From assembly GCF_037113525.1 (NCBI RefSeq), contig NZ_CP146963.1, positions 1,302,001-1,366,000 on the forward strand: 64,000 nucleotides of DNA, in the 5' to 3' direction. The translations under genes were made by a program, and so were the position numbers. The notes beneath the pieces are model-generated. The model was not told the origin of the DNA. It did no database searches and worked only from the letters and a program-made list of their open reading frames with translations. Position 1 is the stretch's first letter, and each line of letters begins with the position of its first letter. This DNA comes from Butyrivibrio fibrisolvens (lineage in GTDB: Bacteria; Bacillota; Clostridia; Lachnospirales; Lachnospiraceae). This document shows positions 36,455 to 45,593 of the stretch, in pieces.

Positions 36455-36850
36455 ATGAGTAAGTGCTTAAGACCCCATCATGGCATGTGTTTTCAGTTCT
36501 ACGAGGGCAAAGGCTATAGTGCTGACTTCACAGACCATATGGGAATGGTAATACGAGAATTTGAGGAAAATCCTTCACAAAAGATAGTACTGCAAGTTGA
36601 GACGGATATTGTATGCAAGAATTGCCCTAATAATGAATCTGGCGTCTGCAATAGCAAAGATAAAGTAGAACGGTACGACCGCAGCGTTCTGGATGCATGC
36701 AGGCTTAGCGAAGGAACCGAGATCTCATATGAAGACTTTCTGAAAAAAGTCCGAGAGCTTATTATCGCGACTGGCAAACGAGAAGACATATGCGGAGATT
36801 GCAGCTGGGATTACATTTGCAGAAATAAGAACGTTACTAGAAATCTGTGA
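36455..36850 (+). CDS. DUF1284 family protein
   Basis: A 131-residue cytosolic protein. The opening LRPHHGMCFQFYEGKGYS matches the DUF1284 signature, with further Cys residues in CKNCPNNESGVC and CGDCSWDYIC. The Cys pattern suggests an iron-sulphur or zinc site; function is unknown. The start is duplicated: ATGAGTA is present twice in tandem at 36448. The first copy opens only a four-codon frame, while the second, 12 bp from GGGAG, starts this gene. Confidence 0.8.
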   Translation: MSKCLRPHHGMCFQFYEGKGYSADFTDHMGMVIREFEENPSQKIVLQVETDIVCKNCPNNESGVCNSKDKVERYDRSVLDACRLSEGTEISYEDFLKKVRELIIATGKREDICGDCSWDYICRNKNVTRNL

Positions 36851-36873
36851 TCGAACAGATAAGGAGAATGATG

Positions 36874-36913
36874 GGCAGTACATGATATGTATATTGTGTA
36901 CTGCCTTTTCTTT
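36874..36913 (+). terminator. Rho-independent terminator after DUF1284 gene
   Basis: GGCAGTACA pairs with TGTACTGCC, followed by TTTTCTTTT. The stem is nearly the same as that at 39675. Confidence 0.8.
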
Positions 36914-37107
36914 TGCCATTAAAGTCTTTTGTCATCATAGTTTTTCATCAAAGTCTTTTAACTAACAAAGGAAATGGAAGAATTACATTTTATCTTATAA
37001 AATCGACCGATTATCGGATCTTGTGATTTTAAGTTTGGAAAAATGATAATCTTGGTTATGTCAGTAGGTAAAAATCCATTATAAAATTTAGAAAAGAGAG
37101 AGACGGT

Positions 37108-38079
37108 ATGAAGAACAATACAAAAGGTTTTGTAGCAGTTCTGGTAGTTTTAGTAATAGGTGTTGTTACTTTGGGGTCAGCATTATTTCTTACGTCCTGG
37201 ATCAGGGACAGAATCCCGGAAACAGAAGAGGAAGGATACTCTTCAAAAGATGAAGATAGATCCGAAGAGGAAAAAGATCTATACGATGAAGATAAGTACA
37301 TCGGCTTTACCTACGGAGGAGGCGGCTGGGGATCATATTTTGAATGTGCCGGTGGCGATGTGATCATATATAACGACGGCAGGGCAGAGCTTATATTTGA
37401 AGATGAAGTAGTTTATGAGACCACTGTTGATATTGATGATCTTAAAGATAAGATTGACAGAGATGACCTTAGAACCATGAAGATAAAAGAGGACACAAGC
37501 GTATGCGATGGAGACTCTGAGTACATTTATCTTTATCTGAAGGATGGTACAAAAAAAGATGTTGGCGGCTACATGGTAACTACCAAGAAGTTCAATAGAT
37601 ATTTTTCAGTTCTGCTTTCTGCTTTTGAACCTGACGAGCTGGGAAATGCTTTGTATGAGGCAAAGCTTATTTATGCAAAAGCTAATAATATCTGTTCCTA
37701 TGAAGGCTGGGACCTTGTAGATTATGTTGCTGAAATTACAGACATTGAGCTAGGCGACCTTTACTACATGGCTGAGGGCGAGGTCGAAATCGATTATTCA
37801 GAAGGATACAGTGAATTTGCTTATATCCGTATCAGTTTGTTTAACGGCGCTACAGAAACCATTGAAGAGCGATTTGCCGAAAGAGACAGGGAGATTAAAG
37901 AAGTAAATTCCATCCCGGGATATAAGAACCACGAGATTGCACAGTTGCTTAAATCAGAGAATTGCATGGGAGTTTATTACTTCTTTGATGATGGCTGGAA
38001 TGGCGCCAAGACAAGGTCTATGGAGATGTATCTTACGACAGATGATGAGGGGAATGAGTATCTGTACTTTTTTGGGTGA
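37108..38079 (+). CDS. Membrane-anchored extracytoplasmic protein
   Basis: A 323-residue protein with one N-terminal helix (about 7-30), an acidic linker (EETEEE, EEEKDLYDEDK) and an outer domain of about 260 residues. A YGGGGWGSYFECAGGD segment opens a beta-rich part. GAGAGAGACGG precedes the ATG. No family recognised. Confidence 0.6.
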   Translation: MKNNTKGFVAVLVVLVIGVVTLGSALFLTSWIRDRIPETEEEGYSSKDEDRSEEEKDLYDEDKYIGFTYGGGGWGSYFECAGGDVIIYNDGRAELIFEDEVVYETTVDIDDLKDKIDRDDLRTMKIKEDTSVCDGDSEYIYLYLKDGTKKDVGGYMVTTKKFNRYFSVLLSAFEPDELGNALYEAKLIYAKANNICSYEGWDLVDYVAEITDIELGDLYYMAEGEVEIDYSEGYSEFAYIRISLFNGATETIEERFAERDREIKEVNSIPGYKNHEIAQLLKSENCMGVYYFFDDGWNGAKTRSMEMYLTTDDEGNEYLYFFG

Positions 38080-38152
38080 TTGAAAAACATAAGAAGTGTT
38101 TATAACAACGTTTTGGGAATTCAATTGTTTGTGAGGATTAACGAAATTAGAG

Positions 38153-39124
38153 ATGAATTTTAAAAATACGTATTATTTTAAAAATGGCAAGATGGTGTTT
38201 AGACTTGATATGACACCACTTACAATATTATGGCTAGTGATAGCAGTGTTTTTAATAATTATAGGATTATTATTTGATGACTGGGCTACAAGAATATTCT
38301 TTATTGCAGTTGCAATTGTTCCGGCACCAATTTTTTATCCGTTTAGATATCTCATTATATCAGACACAGAATTCGTCATGAGTTTTGGCATTTTCAGGAG
38401 AAAAATTAAGTTCAGCGATGTTGAAAAATGCATCGTTAGAAAAGGCTATATTAGTCAGTATAATTGCATTTACTGTTTTGAGGCCAACGGCAAAAGAAAA
38501 TCATTTGGACTAGCTTACTATGAAAACATTGATAAGATATATCATGAGCTTTCAAAGCACGTTAGGAAGACTGAAGTATTCCTTGATACAGATTATAAAT
38601 GTGACGACAACAAGTTATCTGATGATGCAAAAAAGATTATTGAGAAATCTTTGTTAAAACCATCCAGAGGGTTATTTTTATTTCTTGCAATCCTCTTTTT
38701 GGCGATGGCAGGAGGTTTGGGCTATTTAGGTTATATTGAATGGGACAATGTTTATACATTATCAGACAAGATATGTTTTCATTACATTTGTCCTGCGTTT
38801 ACTGTTGGTATTGCTTTATTAGTGCTTGTATTACTTGATGGTACATTTGGTTATATAAAAGTGAAGGACGAAGCCATAGTTATTAAAGGTTTGTTTTCAA
38901 AAAAACGTCTGATCAAAGCAGGAGATGTTCAAAAATGGCGAAAATATGTTGAATTTACAGTCTCAACTAGTCGTAGAGGTGGTAGTCAATTATTTATATC
39001 CAAAGAGATCAGGATCACTGATTACAATGGAAAAGAGCATAAGATTTCTTATTCACAGACAGAGTACTTTGATGAAGTTCTGAATTTTTTGAAGACATAT
39101 GCTTCTAATAAGGAAAGTAAATAA
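38153..39124 (+). CDS. Membrane protein with two PH-like segments
   Basis: A 323-residue protein with helix pairs at about 22-62 and 176-220. Each pair is followed by a beta-rich part: FVMSFGIFRRKIKFSDVEKC, and AIVIKGLFSKKRLIKAGDVQKW. The duplicated layout is that of tandem bacterial PH-like domains on the membrane. Function unknown. Confidence 0.6.
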   Translation: MNFKNTYYFKNGKMVFRLDMTPLTILWLVIAVFLIIIGLLFDDWATRIFFIAVAIVPAPIFYPFRYLIISDTEFVMSFGIFRRKIKFSDVEKCIVRKGYISQYNCIYCFEANGKRKSFGLAYYENIDKIYHELSKHVRKTEVFLDTDYKCDDNKLSDDAKKIIEKSLLKPSRGLFLFLAILFLAMAGGLGYLGYIEWDNVYTLSDKICFHYICPAFTVGIALLVLVLLDGTFGYIKVKDEAIVIKGLFSKKRLIKAGDVQKWRKYVEFTVSTSRRGGSQLFISKEIRITDYNGKEHKISYSQTEYFDEVLNFLKTYASNKESK

Positions 39125-39176
39125 TCAGTATAAACAGGAAAGGATTAACGCGCTAATATGCGTGGTTTGGTTCATT

Positions 39177-39650
39177 ATGAAAAAACAACATAAAGTAATG
39201 AAAATACTACTTGCTACGATTGGTATTATTGTGCTGGTAATCGTGCTGACCAGCAATGTCGGATATTACCTTATGTGTAAAATGGCGATATCAAGGATTG
39301 AAAGCCTGAACATGCCAGATGGCATCACGGTTTACGGCCAGACCAAGGCTGAAGCGTCAGACATTTACTGGGTTCACATGAGTGCAGAAAAGGTCATAAT
39401 CTGTGACGGCGGCCCGGAATATGTGCAGAAATATTTAGAGGAAAACAATTCGGACCTGGCTCTTATGAATATTGATGTTGAGTACTTCACAGGCATGACT
39501 GATATGTGTATGTATGATTTTGATGCGCTCTCTGATGAAGAACGCGACAGAATATTGGCTGATGATAGTGACAGATATGTTCGAATCGTATATGAACATA
39601 AGTACTTTTGGTTGCCTGTTAGCTGGTATTATATAGAACCGGTTAGCTAA
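39177..39650 (+). CDS. Small membrane-anchored protein
   Basis: A 157-residue protein from ATG 39177 (upstream in-frame codons overlap the previous gene and do not look coding). One helix (about 9-30) anchors a soluble outer part. Function unknown; it has its own terminator. Confidence 0.55.
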   Translation: MKKQHKVMKILLATIGIIVLVIVLTSNVGYYLMCKMAISRIESLNMPDGITVYGQTKAEASDIYWVHMSAEKVIICDGGPEYVQKYLEENNSDLALMNIDVEYFTGMTDMCMYDFDALSDEERDRILADDSDRYVRIVYEHKYFWLPVSWYYIEPVS

Positions 39651-39674
39651 AGAATTTGATAATTAGAAAAGTTG

Positions 39675-39714
39675 AGCAGTACACATGATTTATAAGATTG
39701 TGTACTGCTTTTTT
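39675..39714 (+). terminator. Rho-independent terminator
   Basis: AGCAGTACACA pairs with TGTGTACTGCT around a 13-base loop, followed by six T. Confidence 0.85.
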
Positions 39715-39715
39715 G

Positions 39716-39733
39716 TGTGCTAAAAAAAGCACA
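39716..39733. repeat. Short TGTGC-A(n)-GCACA hairpin, copy 1
   Basis: TGTGC, TAAAAAAA loop, GCACA. The same hairpin type recurs at 40189, 43306 and 48976, each time just after a gene or terminator in this accessory region. Confidence 0.55.
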
Positions 39734-39790
39734 TATCATTTGCTACGCTTCTATAAAAGCAAGATTTTATAGGAAAGTGATAATAGATAA

Positions 39791-39919
39791 ATGAGCAAGG
39801 ATGTTGTTTATATACTTACTGTTAGATGCAATGACAGTAAGTGTGAAGAAGATCTCGAATCTCACATGATTATAAATGTAGATGAGAATGCTATCTATAT
39901 TCAGGATAAAAAATCTTAA
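39791..39919 (+). CDS. Small protein (42 aa)
   Basis: MSKDVVYILTVRCNDSKCEE and so on, with two Cys (C-x4-C) in the middle. GAAAGTGATA gives at best a weak site before ATG 39791. It lies 11 bp before the next gene and between two copies of the short hairpin. It could be a small metal-binding protein, but a chance open frame cannot be excluded. Confidence 0.4.
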   Translation: MSKDVVYILTVRCNDSKCEEDLESHMIINVDENAIYIQDKKS

Positions 39920-39930
39920 GGAAAAATCTG

Positions 39931-40197
39931 ATGGAAGTAGAGATCATAAAGGATGAGAAGGATGAAATGATATTAAGAGTTCCTTTTCTTATCAAAGAAG
40001 CTGCAATTGTATGGGTAAGAGAGGTTTTTATAGAAATTCAAAAAAGGGGCTCAGTTGATATGTATAATGCGGCTAAAGCAGAGTGGTTAAAGATAATGCA
40101 TCCTAAGCATGATGTGAAGTGGTTTACTGGAGGAAGAAAAGTTGAAGAATGGCGCGAAGAAATGAAGAGTATAGTCGAAAAAATTGTAATGTGCTAA
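39931..40197 (+). CDS. Small hypothetical protein
   Basis: An 88-residue helical protein (RVPFLIKEAAIVWVREVFIE, WFTGGRKVEEWREEMKSI). AAGGAAAA lies before the ATG. Its stop codon TAA is inside the loop of a TGTGC-GCACA hairpin. Function unknown. Confidence 0.5.
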   Translation: MEVEIIKDEKDEMILRVPFLIKEAAIVWVREVFIEIQKRGSVDMYNAAKAEWLKIMHPKHDVKWFTGGRKVEEWREEMKSIVEKIVMC

Positions 40198-40208
40198 AAA
40201 ACGCACAT
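40189..40208. repeat. Short ATGTGC-A(n)-GCACAT hairpin, copy 2
   Basis: ATGTGC, TAAAAAAC loop, GCACAT; the loop contains the stop codon of the preceding gene. No T-tract follows. Confidence 0.55.
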
Positions 40209-40293
40209 GATAAAAGCGGTGTGATAATATAAAAGTATGCCATAAACCGTTAATCAAACCACGAAATAGAATGTAATGATGGAGGACTGATTT

Positions 40294-41277
40294 ATGTACG
40301 GAACAGGTACAAAGAAAATGCTAAACATGCTCATTTTGAACATTCTTAAGGATTATTCAGACGATGAACATAGATTACAGCAGCAGGATATCATAGACCT
40401 TTTGGATACCAATTATGGTATAAGCTGCGAGAGACGTGCAATAAAAAATAATATAGTGTCTCTCCAGGAAATGGGGTACGACATTGATTATAACAAAGGC
40501 TATTATCTCAAAACTAGGGATTTTACAGATGCTGAATTGCGTCTTTTGATAGACAGCATTTTTTCATCGAATGCAATCACAGATAAAGAAGCTCATCAAC
40601 TGGTAAAAAAACTTGAGAAATACTCAAATAAGTATTTTAAAGCCCATGTTTCTCATATTCACAGTGCTTCCAGTGGCAAAAATGCAGAAAACCAAAAGGT
40701 TATGGAATCAATTGCTGCTATAGATACGGCTATATCAAAAGGAAAAAAGATTAGTTTTTCATATTTACAATATGGTGTTGATTTTAAGCTCCATCCAAAG
40801 AGAGATATCAGATATGTGGTTAGCCCATATCAGATGATAAACAACAAAGGAAAATATTTCCTTATTGGCAATTATGACGCTTATGATGATATTTCACACT
40901 ACAGGCTAGATAGAATAACAGATGTTGAAGTTCTTACAGATCCACGTAAGCCTATGAAATCTATTAAGGGACTTGAGAATGGACTAAATATAGCCGAATA
41001 CATTTCCGAGCATGTTTATATGTTCGCAGGTGAAAGTGAACATATAAAACTACGTGTCCATGAGAAATTGATGGATACACTTATCGATAACTTTGGAAAA
41101 GACTTTCGAGTAAAGCTTGGAGAAGGTAACGACATAATTGTTGATCTTAAGTGTAATCCCGATGCTTTCTTCTATTGGGTAATGCAGTATGGACAGCATG
41201 CAGAGGTATTAGAGCCGGAAAGCATGAGAATGCGGATAAAGAAGGCTTCAGAAGCGATTTTTAAGAAGTATAAATAA
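40294..41277 (+). CDS. WYL-domain transcription regulator
   Basis: A 327-residue regulator with an N-terminal winged helix (about 8-65, QDIIDLLDTNYGISCERRAIKNN), a WYL domain (about 145-215, KKISFSYLQYG then VVSPYQMINNKGKYFLIGNYD), and a C-terminal WCX-like part (about 245-325). WYL proteins bind nucleic-acid-like ligands and often repress phage-defence operons. GGAGGA stands before the ATG. It starts a three-gene unit with the beta-CASP hydrolase and the nuclease. Confidence 0.88.
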   Translation: MYGTGTKKMLNMLILNILKDYSDDEHRLQQQDIIDLLDTNYGISCERRAIKNNIVSLQEMGYDIDYNKGYYLKTRDFTDAELRLLIDSIFSSNAITDKEAHQLVKKLEKYSNKYFKAHVSHIHSASSGKNAENQKVMESIAAIDTAISKGKKISFSYLQYGVDFKLHPKRDIRYVVSPYQMINNKGKYFLIGNYDAYDDISHYRLDRITDVEVLTDPRKPMKSIKGLENGLNIAEYISEHVYMFAGESEHIKLRVHEKLMDTLIDNFGKDFRVKLGEGNDIIVDLKCNPDAFFYWVMQYGQHAEVLEPESMRMRIKKASEAIFKKYK

Positions 41278-41306
41278 AGATTCTATCAATATTGCAGGTA
41301 AATCGT

Positions 41307-42500
41307 ATGAATGATGAAAAGAAGATAAGAGTAATACCCCATAGAGGAATGAGGCAGATTGGTGGCGTTTGCACAGAAATTGCAACTGACGAGGCTAGAA
41401 TTCTTTTTGATTTTGGTTCACCACTTGAAGATGAAGGCGACCAAAAGCCTTTGAGTATCGAAGGAGTAACTAAGGGCGATATGGATTGTGATGCGGTCTT
41501 CTTGACACATTATCACGGTGATCATGTAGGAGAAGTACCACGTATTAAAGCCGGAATCCCTGTATATATGCAAAAGACCGCCAGAAAGATTCTTCAGGCG
41601 CAGCAAGAGCATATGCAACGTCATGGTGCTGTGGTCTGGGCTGATGGAGCCAAGGATTTGGAATATGGTGTTCCAGTTATTATAAAAGATCTTAAGATTA
41701 CCCCGATTGAATCTGATCATTCTGCTATTGATTCCTTAATGTTCCTTGTTGAGGGGCATGGTAAACGAATTCTTCTTACCGGAGATTACAGAATGCACGG
41801 CTTCCGCACTGAGCATATGGAAAAGACCTTCAGGGAAATGGGCCATATTGACCTTATGATTACCGAAGGCACAAATCTCACTAAGGACTATAAAGGCATT
41901 TATAAAAATGAAAAGGACATTGAAAAGAAGTTTAAGGAGTTAAAAGAACAGTATAAGTATGTATTTTTATTTACATCATCCTCAAATATAGATAGAATAG
42001 CATCATTTTCAAGACAGGTTCCGGATGGACAATATGTTGTTGCTGATGATTATCAGAAGAGAATACAGGAAATTGCTGATAAAGAACGAGAAAAAGAGTT
42101 AAAGTCACACAAGGTGCTGTACTATAGTAATTCTCTAGATAAGAAGATGGAAAATGGCGGATTTGGCATGGTAGTCAGATCAGGGGGTGTATTCCGTAAG
42201 ATTGTTAAGAAATATTTTGAACAGTACCCAGGTGATACTATTATGATTTATTCCATGTGGAGCGGCTATAGGTCATTGGATGGAGTTAAAGAGATCCTTG
42301 AAATTGCAAAAAATGTAGAGACTGTTCATGTTTCAGGGCATATAACAAAAGAGGATCTGGAACATGTGATAGATATTGTTGGGCCGGAGAAACTTATGAT
42401 TCATCATACTTTGTCGAATGATGATCAGGAAAAGAGAATCATGATACCAATAGGAACAGAATTAGTGTGCGCTAAGGATGGGACTACAATAGAGTTGTAG
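41307..42500 (+). CDS. Beta-CASP metallo-beta-lactamase-fold protein (RNase-J-like)
   Basis: A 397-residue protein. The metallo-hydrolase motif HYHGDH starts at H68; GDYRMHG and SDHSAID give further metal ligands. The C-terminal half carries VHVSGH and IHHT, the positions of motifs B and C of beta-CASP nucleases. It is shorter than RNase J (about 550 residues) and lacks its C-terminal domain. An RNA or DNA nuclease role is likely but unproven. It is 30 bp after the WYL gene and 21 bp before the nuclease gene, so they probably form one operon. Confidence 0.82.
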   Translation: MNDEKKIRVIPHRGMRQIGGVCTEIATDEARILFDFGSPLEDEGDQKPLSIEGVTKGDMDCDAVFLTHYHGDHVGEVPRIKAGIPVYMQKTARKILQAQQEHMQRHGAVVWADGAKDLEYGVPVIIKDLKITPIESDHSAIDSLMFLVEGHGKRILLTGDYRMHGFRTEHMEKTFREMGHIDLMITEGTNLTKDYKGIYKNEKDIEKKFKELKEQYKYVFLFTSSSNIDRIASFSRQVPDGQYVVADDYQKRIQEIADKEREKELKSHKVLYYSNSLDKKMENGGFGMVVRSGGVFRKIVKKYFEQYPGDTIMIYSMWSGYRSLDGVKEILEIAKNVETVHVSGHITKEDLEHVIDIVGPEKLMIHHTLSNDDQEKRIMIPIGTELVCAKDGTTIEL

Positions 42501-42520
42501 GATAATGAAAGGAGAAAAAT

Positions 42521-43288
42521 ATGAGTTATAAAGAAGAAATAATATTACAGTGGTGCTCCGAGAATTTATCAAATCCAGCTTTTTTTTACAAGAGTCCTAT
42601 TGTTAATTATGTCGGAAGGACAAAGGATACAAAAAATCTTTATACAGAAGTGATTTCAAAGTATCTATTTGACAATTTCAATTTTTTTTCAATAGATCAA
42701 CTGGATAGAGAAAAATATGTAACAAAAGGGCACACTGTAGAATTTGAAATAAAAGAAAAAAATAAAGATGATGAAGAAATTTTAGCTAAGAAATTGTTTC
42801 GACAAAGTAAAGAAAACAAAGGTACCTTTCCCTTTGAGATACTTGATTATCAAATTCCATTAAAAAGGAATAATAAAATTGATAAAGGGGTAGGAAAAAT
42901 TGATCTTTTAGCTGTTGATGAAAACGAAAAGATTGTTTACATATTAGAATTGAAGAAAAAATCAAATACTGAAACAATTTTGAAGTGTATTTTAGAAGCT
43001 TATACATATGCAAAGCAAGTAAATAAAGATACACTTCTTAATGATTTTGGCAAGGTGGGATATAGTTTGGCTATAGCACCATTAGTTTTTGAAGGAAGAA
43101 CACAGTTTGATGAAATGCAAGAAGTATCTGAAAATGGAGAAAGAAAGGAGCTGTTCAAGCTTATAAGTAAACTAAGAAAAGATGAGAAGTTTAGAAATGA
43201 ACAATTGAATGACAAATATAATAATATAGTTCCTTTTTATATAAAAGATAGTACAACAGATGGTATGTATGAAATATATAAAGGATAA
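42521..43288 (+). CDS. PD-(D/E)XK nuclease-fold protein
   Basis: A 255-residue protein. The nuclease core is seen as D128 in KIDLLAVDE, E143-L-K145 in YILELKKK, and a helix with EAYTYAKQV. The N-terminal 110 residues are charged and have no known motif. AAAGGAG lies before the ATG. It is the last gene of the WYL unit and is followed by a terminator almost identical to that of another nuclease gene (48976). Likely DNA cleavage in defence or repair; the target is unknown. Confidence 0.78.
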   Translation: MSYKEEIILQWCSENLSNPAFFYKSPIVNYVGRTKDTKNLYTEVISKYLFDNFNFFSIDQLDREKYVTKGHTVEFEIKEKNKDDEEILAKKLFRQSKENKGTFPFEILDYQIPLKRNNKIDKGVGKIDLLAVDENEKIVYILELKKKSNTETILKCILEAYTYAKQVNKDTLLNDFGKVGYSLAIAPLVFEGRTQFDEMQEVSENGERKELFKLISKLRKDEKFRNEQLNDKYNNIVPFYIKDSTTDGMYEIYKG

Positions 43289-43305
43289 ATATTGATTATA
43301 CAAAA

Positions 43306-43336
43306 GCAATGTGCCTAAAAAAGCGCATTGCTTTTT
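43306..43336 (+). terminator. Terminator, copy 3 of the GTGC hairpin type
   Basis: GCAATGTGC pairs with GCGCATTGC around CTAAAAAA, followed by five T. Nearly the same sequence is at 48976-49008. Confidence 0.8.
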
Positions 43337-43397
43337 CTATTCTATAAATAGACAAACAATTATTGCGTAGTTTAAGTGAAATGCATTTGGAGGAACA

Positions 43398-44300
43398 ATG
43401 AATGATAATCGAGCTGTAAGCAAAAATTTCTTGGAAGCATTTTGGGAAAAGGGAGCTTTAAGTCCTTTTCTAGCTAAAATAAAAGAAGACAATAGTGGGC
43501 TCCAACTACGTTTTAGAGGAAACGATACTCCAGAAGCTATTACAATTTATTATAACAATCATATAGTATGGAAAATCTCTAAACATACGCGTGGATATAA
43601 AGTTGAAGTCAGCGCCAATCATGCTAAGGGTTCACGTAAGGAAAAGCTTTTAGAACATTTGCGGCGAGAACCTTTGGGCTTTATTACTAATAGTAAGCAT
43701 GCACAGTCATACCCATATGTGATAAAAGAGTCTTTCGATAAACGTTTTGTTGATTTGACCTACAACATGATGGTGGATGTAATAAAAGAGTTTTTCGGTG
43801 TGGCCAAATACCAAGAAAAGAGAATTCAACAAGAATTATTTGAAACACTCACAGATTCTCAAGATGGCTTATATGTTTATGATCTGGAATTCAAACAGAG
43901 AAAATGCAAGTTTGAAAATGAACCAGATATGCTTGCAGTCAGATATTCAGGAGGCATTCCCCAAGCTATTGTATTTATCGAAGTTAAATCCACTTGGAAA
44001 GCATGTGAAGATGAAACAAGCGGCTTAACAAAGCATCTGGATGGCATGGATCATTATATAAAAGAAAGTCCATTTTTAGACAATAGGAAGCAGGAAGCAC
44101 ATGACATTATTTCAGCATATAAAGACTTGAAACTGCACAATCCGCCTAAGATTGTTCCAGATCCGGACAGTCTTAAAAGATTTGAGATGATGATTATACT
44201 CACCAATACAGCTACAGATTATTATCATGAGCATGAGGAAATCATTCAGCAATATATACGTGAGAAAAAGTACAACTGCAAAATAATGGAATGGTGTTAA
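43398..44300 (+). CDS. PD-(D/E)XK nuclease-fold protein with shared N-terminal domain (1)
   Basis: A 300-residue protein. The N terminus (FLEAFWEKGALSPFLAKI, then LQLRFRG and ITIYYNNH) matches that of the protein at 48001 in order and spacing. The nuclease core has D177 in NEPDMLAV and E195-V-K197 in FIEVKSTW, followed by GLTKHLDGMDHYI. GGAGGA is before the ATG. A transposon end lies 12 bp after the stop. Function not known; the setting suggests DNA restriction or conflict. Confidence 0.75.
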   Translation: MNDNRAVSKNFLEAFWEKGALSPFLAKIKEDNSGLQLRFRGNDTPEAITIYYNNHIVWKISKHTRGYKVEVSANHAKGSRKEKLLEHLRREPLGFITNSKHAQSYPYVIKESFDKRFVDLTYNMMVDVIKEFFGVAKYQEKRIQQELFETLTDSQDGLYVYDLEFKQRKCKFENEPDMLAVRYSGGIPQAIVFIEVKSTWKACEDETSGLTKHLDGMDHYIKESPFLDNRKQEAHDIISAYKDLKLHNPPKIVPDPDSLKRFEMMIILTNTATDYYHEHEEIIQQYIREKKYNCKIMEWC

Positions 44301-44312
44301 TGATCTTTTAGC

Positions 44313-44330
44313 TTGACCCTGAACTGCTCT
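44313..44330 (+). repeat. Left terminal inverted repeat of the transposon
   Basis: TTGACCCTGAACTGCTCT; 16 of 18 positions match the inverted right end. Confidence 0.65.
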
Positions 44331-44427
44331 CACTCAATGACAAGAGACTGCTCAGGTTGTTGTCAATAGTTCCTGATGGCTATTGGATGGCATCAGCCAT
44401 CCATCACCATCATTTTAGTTATAGATT

Positions 44428-44715
44428 TTATGTCCTTCGTACCTTGATAATTTTACAAAGTTCATTAAGCGCAAATGAGATTGCTATTACATCTTCAAAA
44501 CAAAGCGGTTCGTATGGATGAAGAAGCTCATAGCTAATCTCCTCAATATCATCCAGAGATTCAAGTATGCAGCTCATCTTTTTATTTGGTATACAGAGGA
44601 AGAATCCATCATGGCACTGCCCGAAAATCAGTTTAAACGTATCCTTAAAGGCATATACTGTGACTTCGTATGGTTCGTGCAACAGCTCTTCTACATCAAT
44701 CTTTGCTGTGTGCAT
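44428..44715 (-). CDS. Small transposon protein, start codon unclear
   Basis: At least 95 residues (MHTAKIDVEELLHEPYEV onwards). The frame is open further up and coding-like (ITYEFPVTEFDGDDPEDAY) to an ATA codon at 44781. GGAGGT, eight bases before that ATA, is the only good ribosome site, and no ATG, GTG or TTG is there. Either translation starts at AUA (about 117 residues), or the start has mutated, or the shorter form is used. It follows the ATPase gene directly. Function unknown. Confidence 0.55.
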   Translation of the reverse strand: MHTAKIDVEELLHEPYEVTVYAFKDTFKLIFGQCHDGFFLCIPNKKMSCILESLDDIEEISYELLHPYEPLCFEDVIAISFALNELCKIIKVRRT

Positions 44716-44777
44716 GGTTGTGTATGCATCTTCAGGGTCATCTCCGTCGAATTCTGTTACGGGAAATTCGTAAGTGA

Positions 44778-45593
44778 TTATGATACCTCACCTCCAAGCA
44801 TCTCGTGGTCTATGACAAACTGAACCTGATGTTCATCGATGAGACGCTTATTCTGCTGACTTGCATACATAAGACATCCATCACAGATATGGTTTATTCG
44901 TCTTGGTATACCTGTTGAAACTTTATAGATCTCATCAATAGCTTTATCGGTAAATATATCCTTACGTCCTTCAGCGTAATTAAGATGAGATTCTATATAA
45001 TGCTGAGTCTCAGCTCTGTCAAGATGCGGTATAACGCAGCTTATATCTATCCTGTGCCTTACAGCAGCATATCTTTGAAGTTTGAGCTTATCCCAAAGTT
45101 CACTTTGGCCAACAAGTACAAGTGCCATGGGGCTCATTGAATCAAAACGATAATTCAGAAGAAATCGGAACTCTTCGATAGTTTCTTTTTCAAGAAGATG
45201 CGCTTCATCGAGAATGCATACAACTTTTTTGCCATGGACACCGCGAATTATCTCGACTTCTTTTTGGAGTTGTCTCTTGGCATCACCTCTGTAGAACTTT
45301 GATTCAATCCCAAGCTGATCAAGCATTCCCTTATAAAACCATCTCGGGGTAAGCTTGGAATCAGATAGATAAAGGAAAAGGTACTCGTCCTTGGGAAGGG
45401 TTGACACAAACTTCCTTATCAGAGTTGATTTACCACATCCGGCATCAGCTGTAACTACAGCAAAGAGCTGCCTATCAGCTGCGTATGAAAGTCTTCCGAG
45501 CGTCTCATCTATGGCGATTGATTCATAAAGCTTTTCGGGTGGAACATTTCTGGTAAACGGTGTGTGTTTCATATCAAAGAATTGTTCATACAT
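44778..45593 (-). CDS. AAA ATPase of the transposon (ExeA/TniB-like)
   Basis: A 271-residue ATPase. It has Walker A ADAGCGKST, Walker B CILDEAH, sensor LVGQSEL and an arginine-rich end (STGIPRRINHICD). Such proteins pair with DDE transposases and choose or activate target DNA. ATG 45593 (AAGGTGG upstream) overlaps the transposase stop by 8 bp, so the two are coupled. Confidence 0.87.
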   Translation of the reverse strand: MYEQFFDMKHTPFTRNVPPEKLYESIAIDETLGRLSYAADRQLFAVVTADAGCGKSTLIRKFVSTLPKDEYLFLYLSDSKLTPRWFYKGMLDQLGIESKFYRGDAKRQLQKEVEIIRGVHGKKVVCILDEAHLLEKETIEEFRFLLNYRFDSMSPMALVLVGQSELWDKLKLQRYAAVRHRIDISCVIPHLDRAETQHYIESHLNYAEGRKDIFTDKAIDEIYKVSTGIPRRINHICDGCLMYASQQNKRLIDEHQVQFVIDHEMLGGEVS

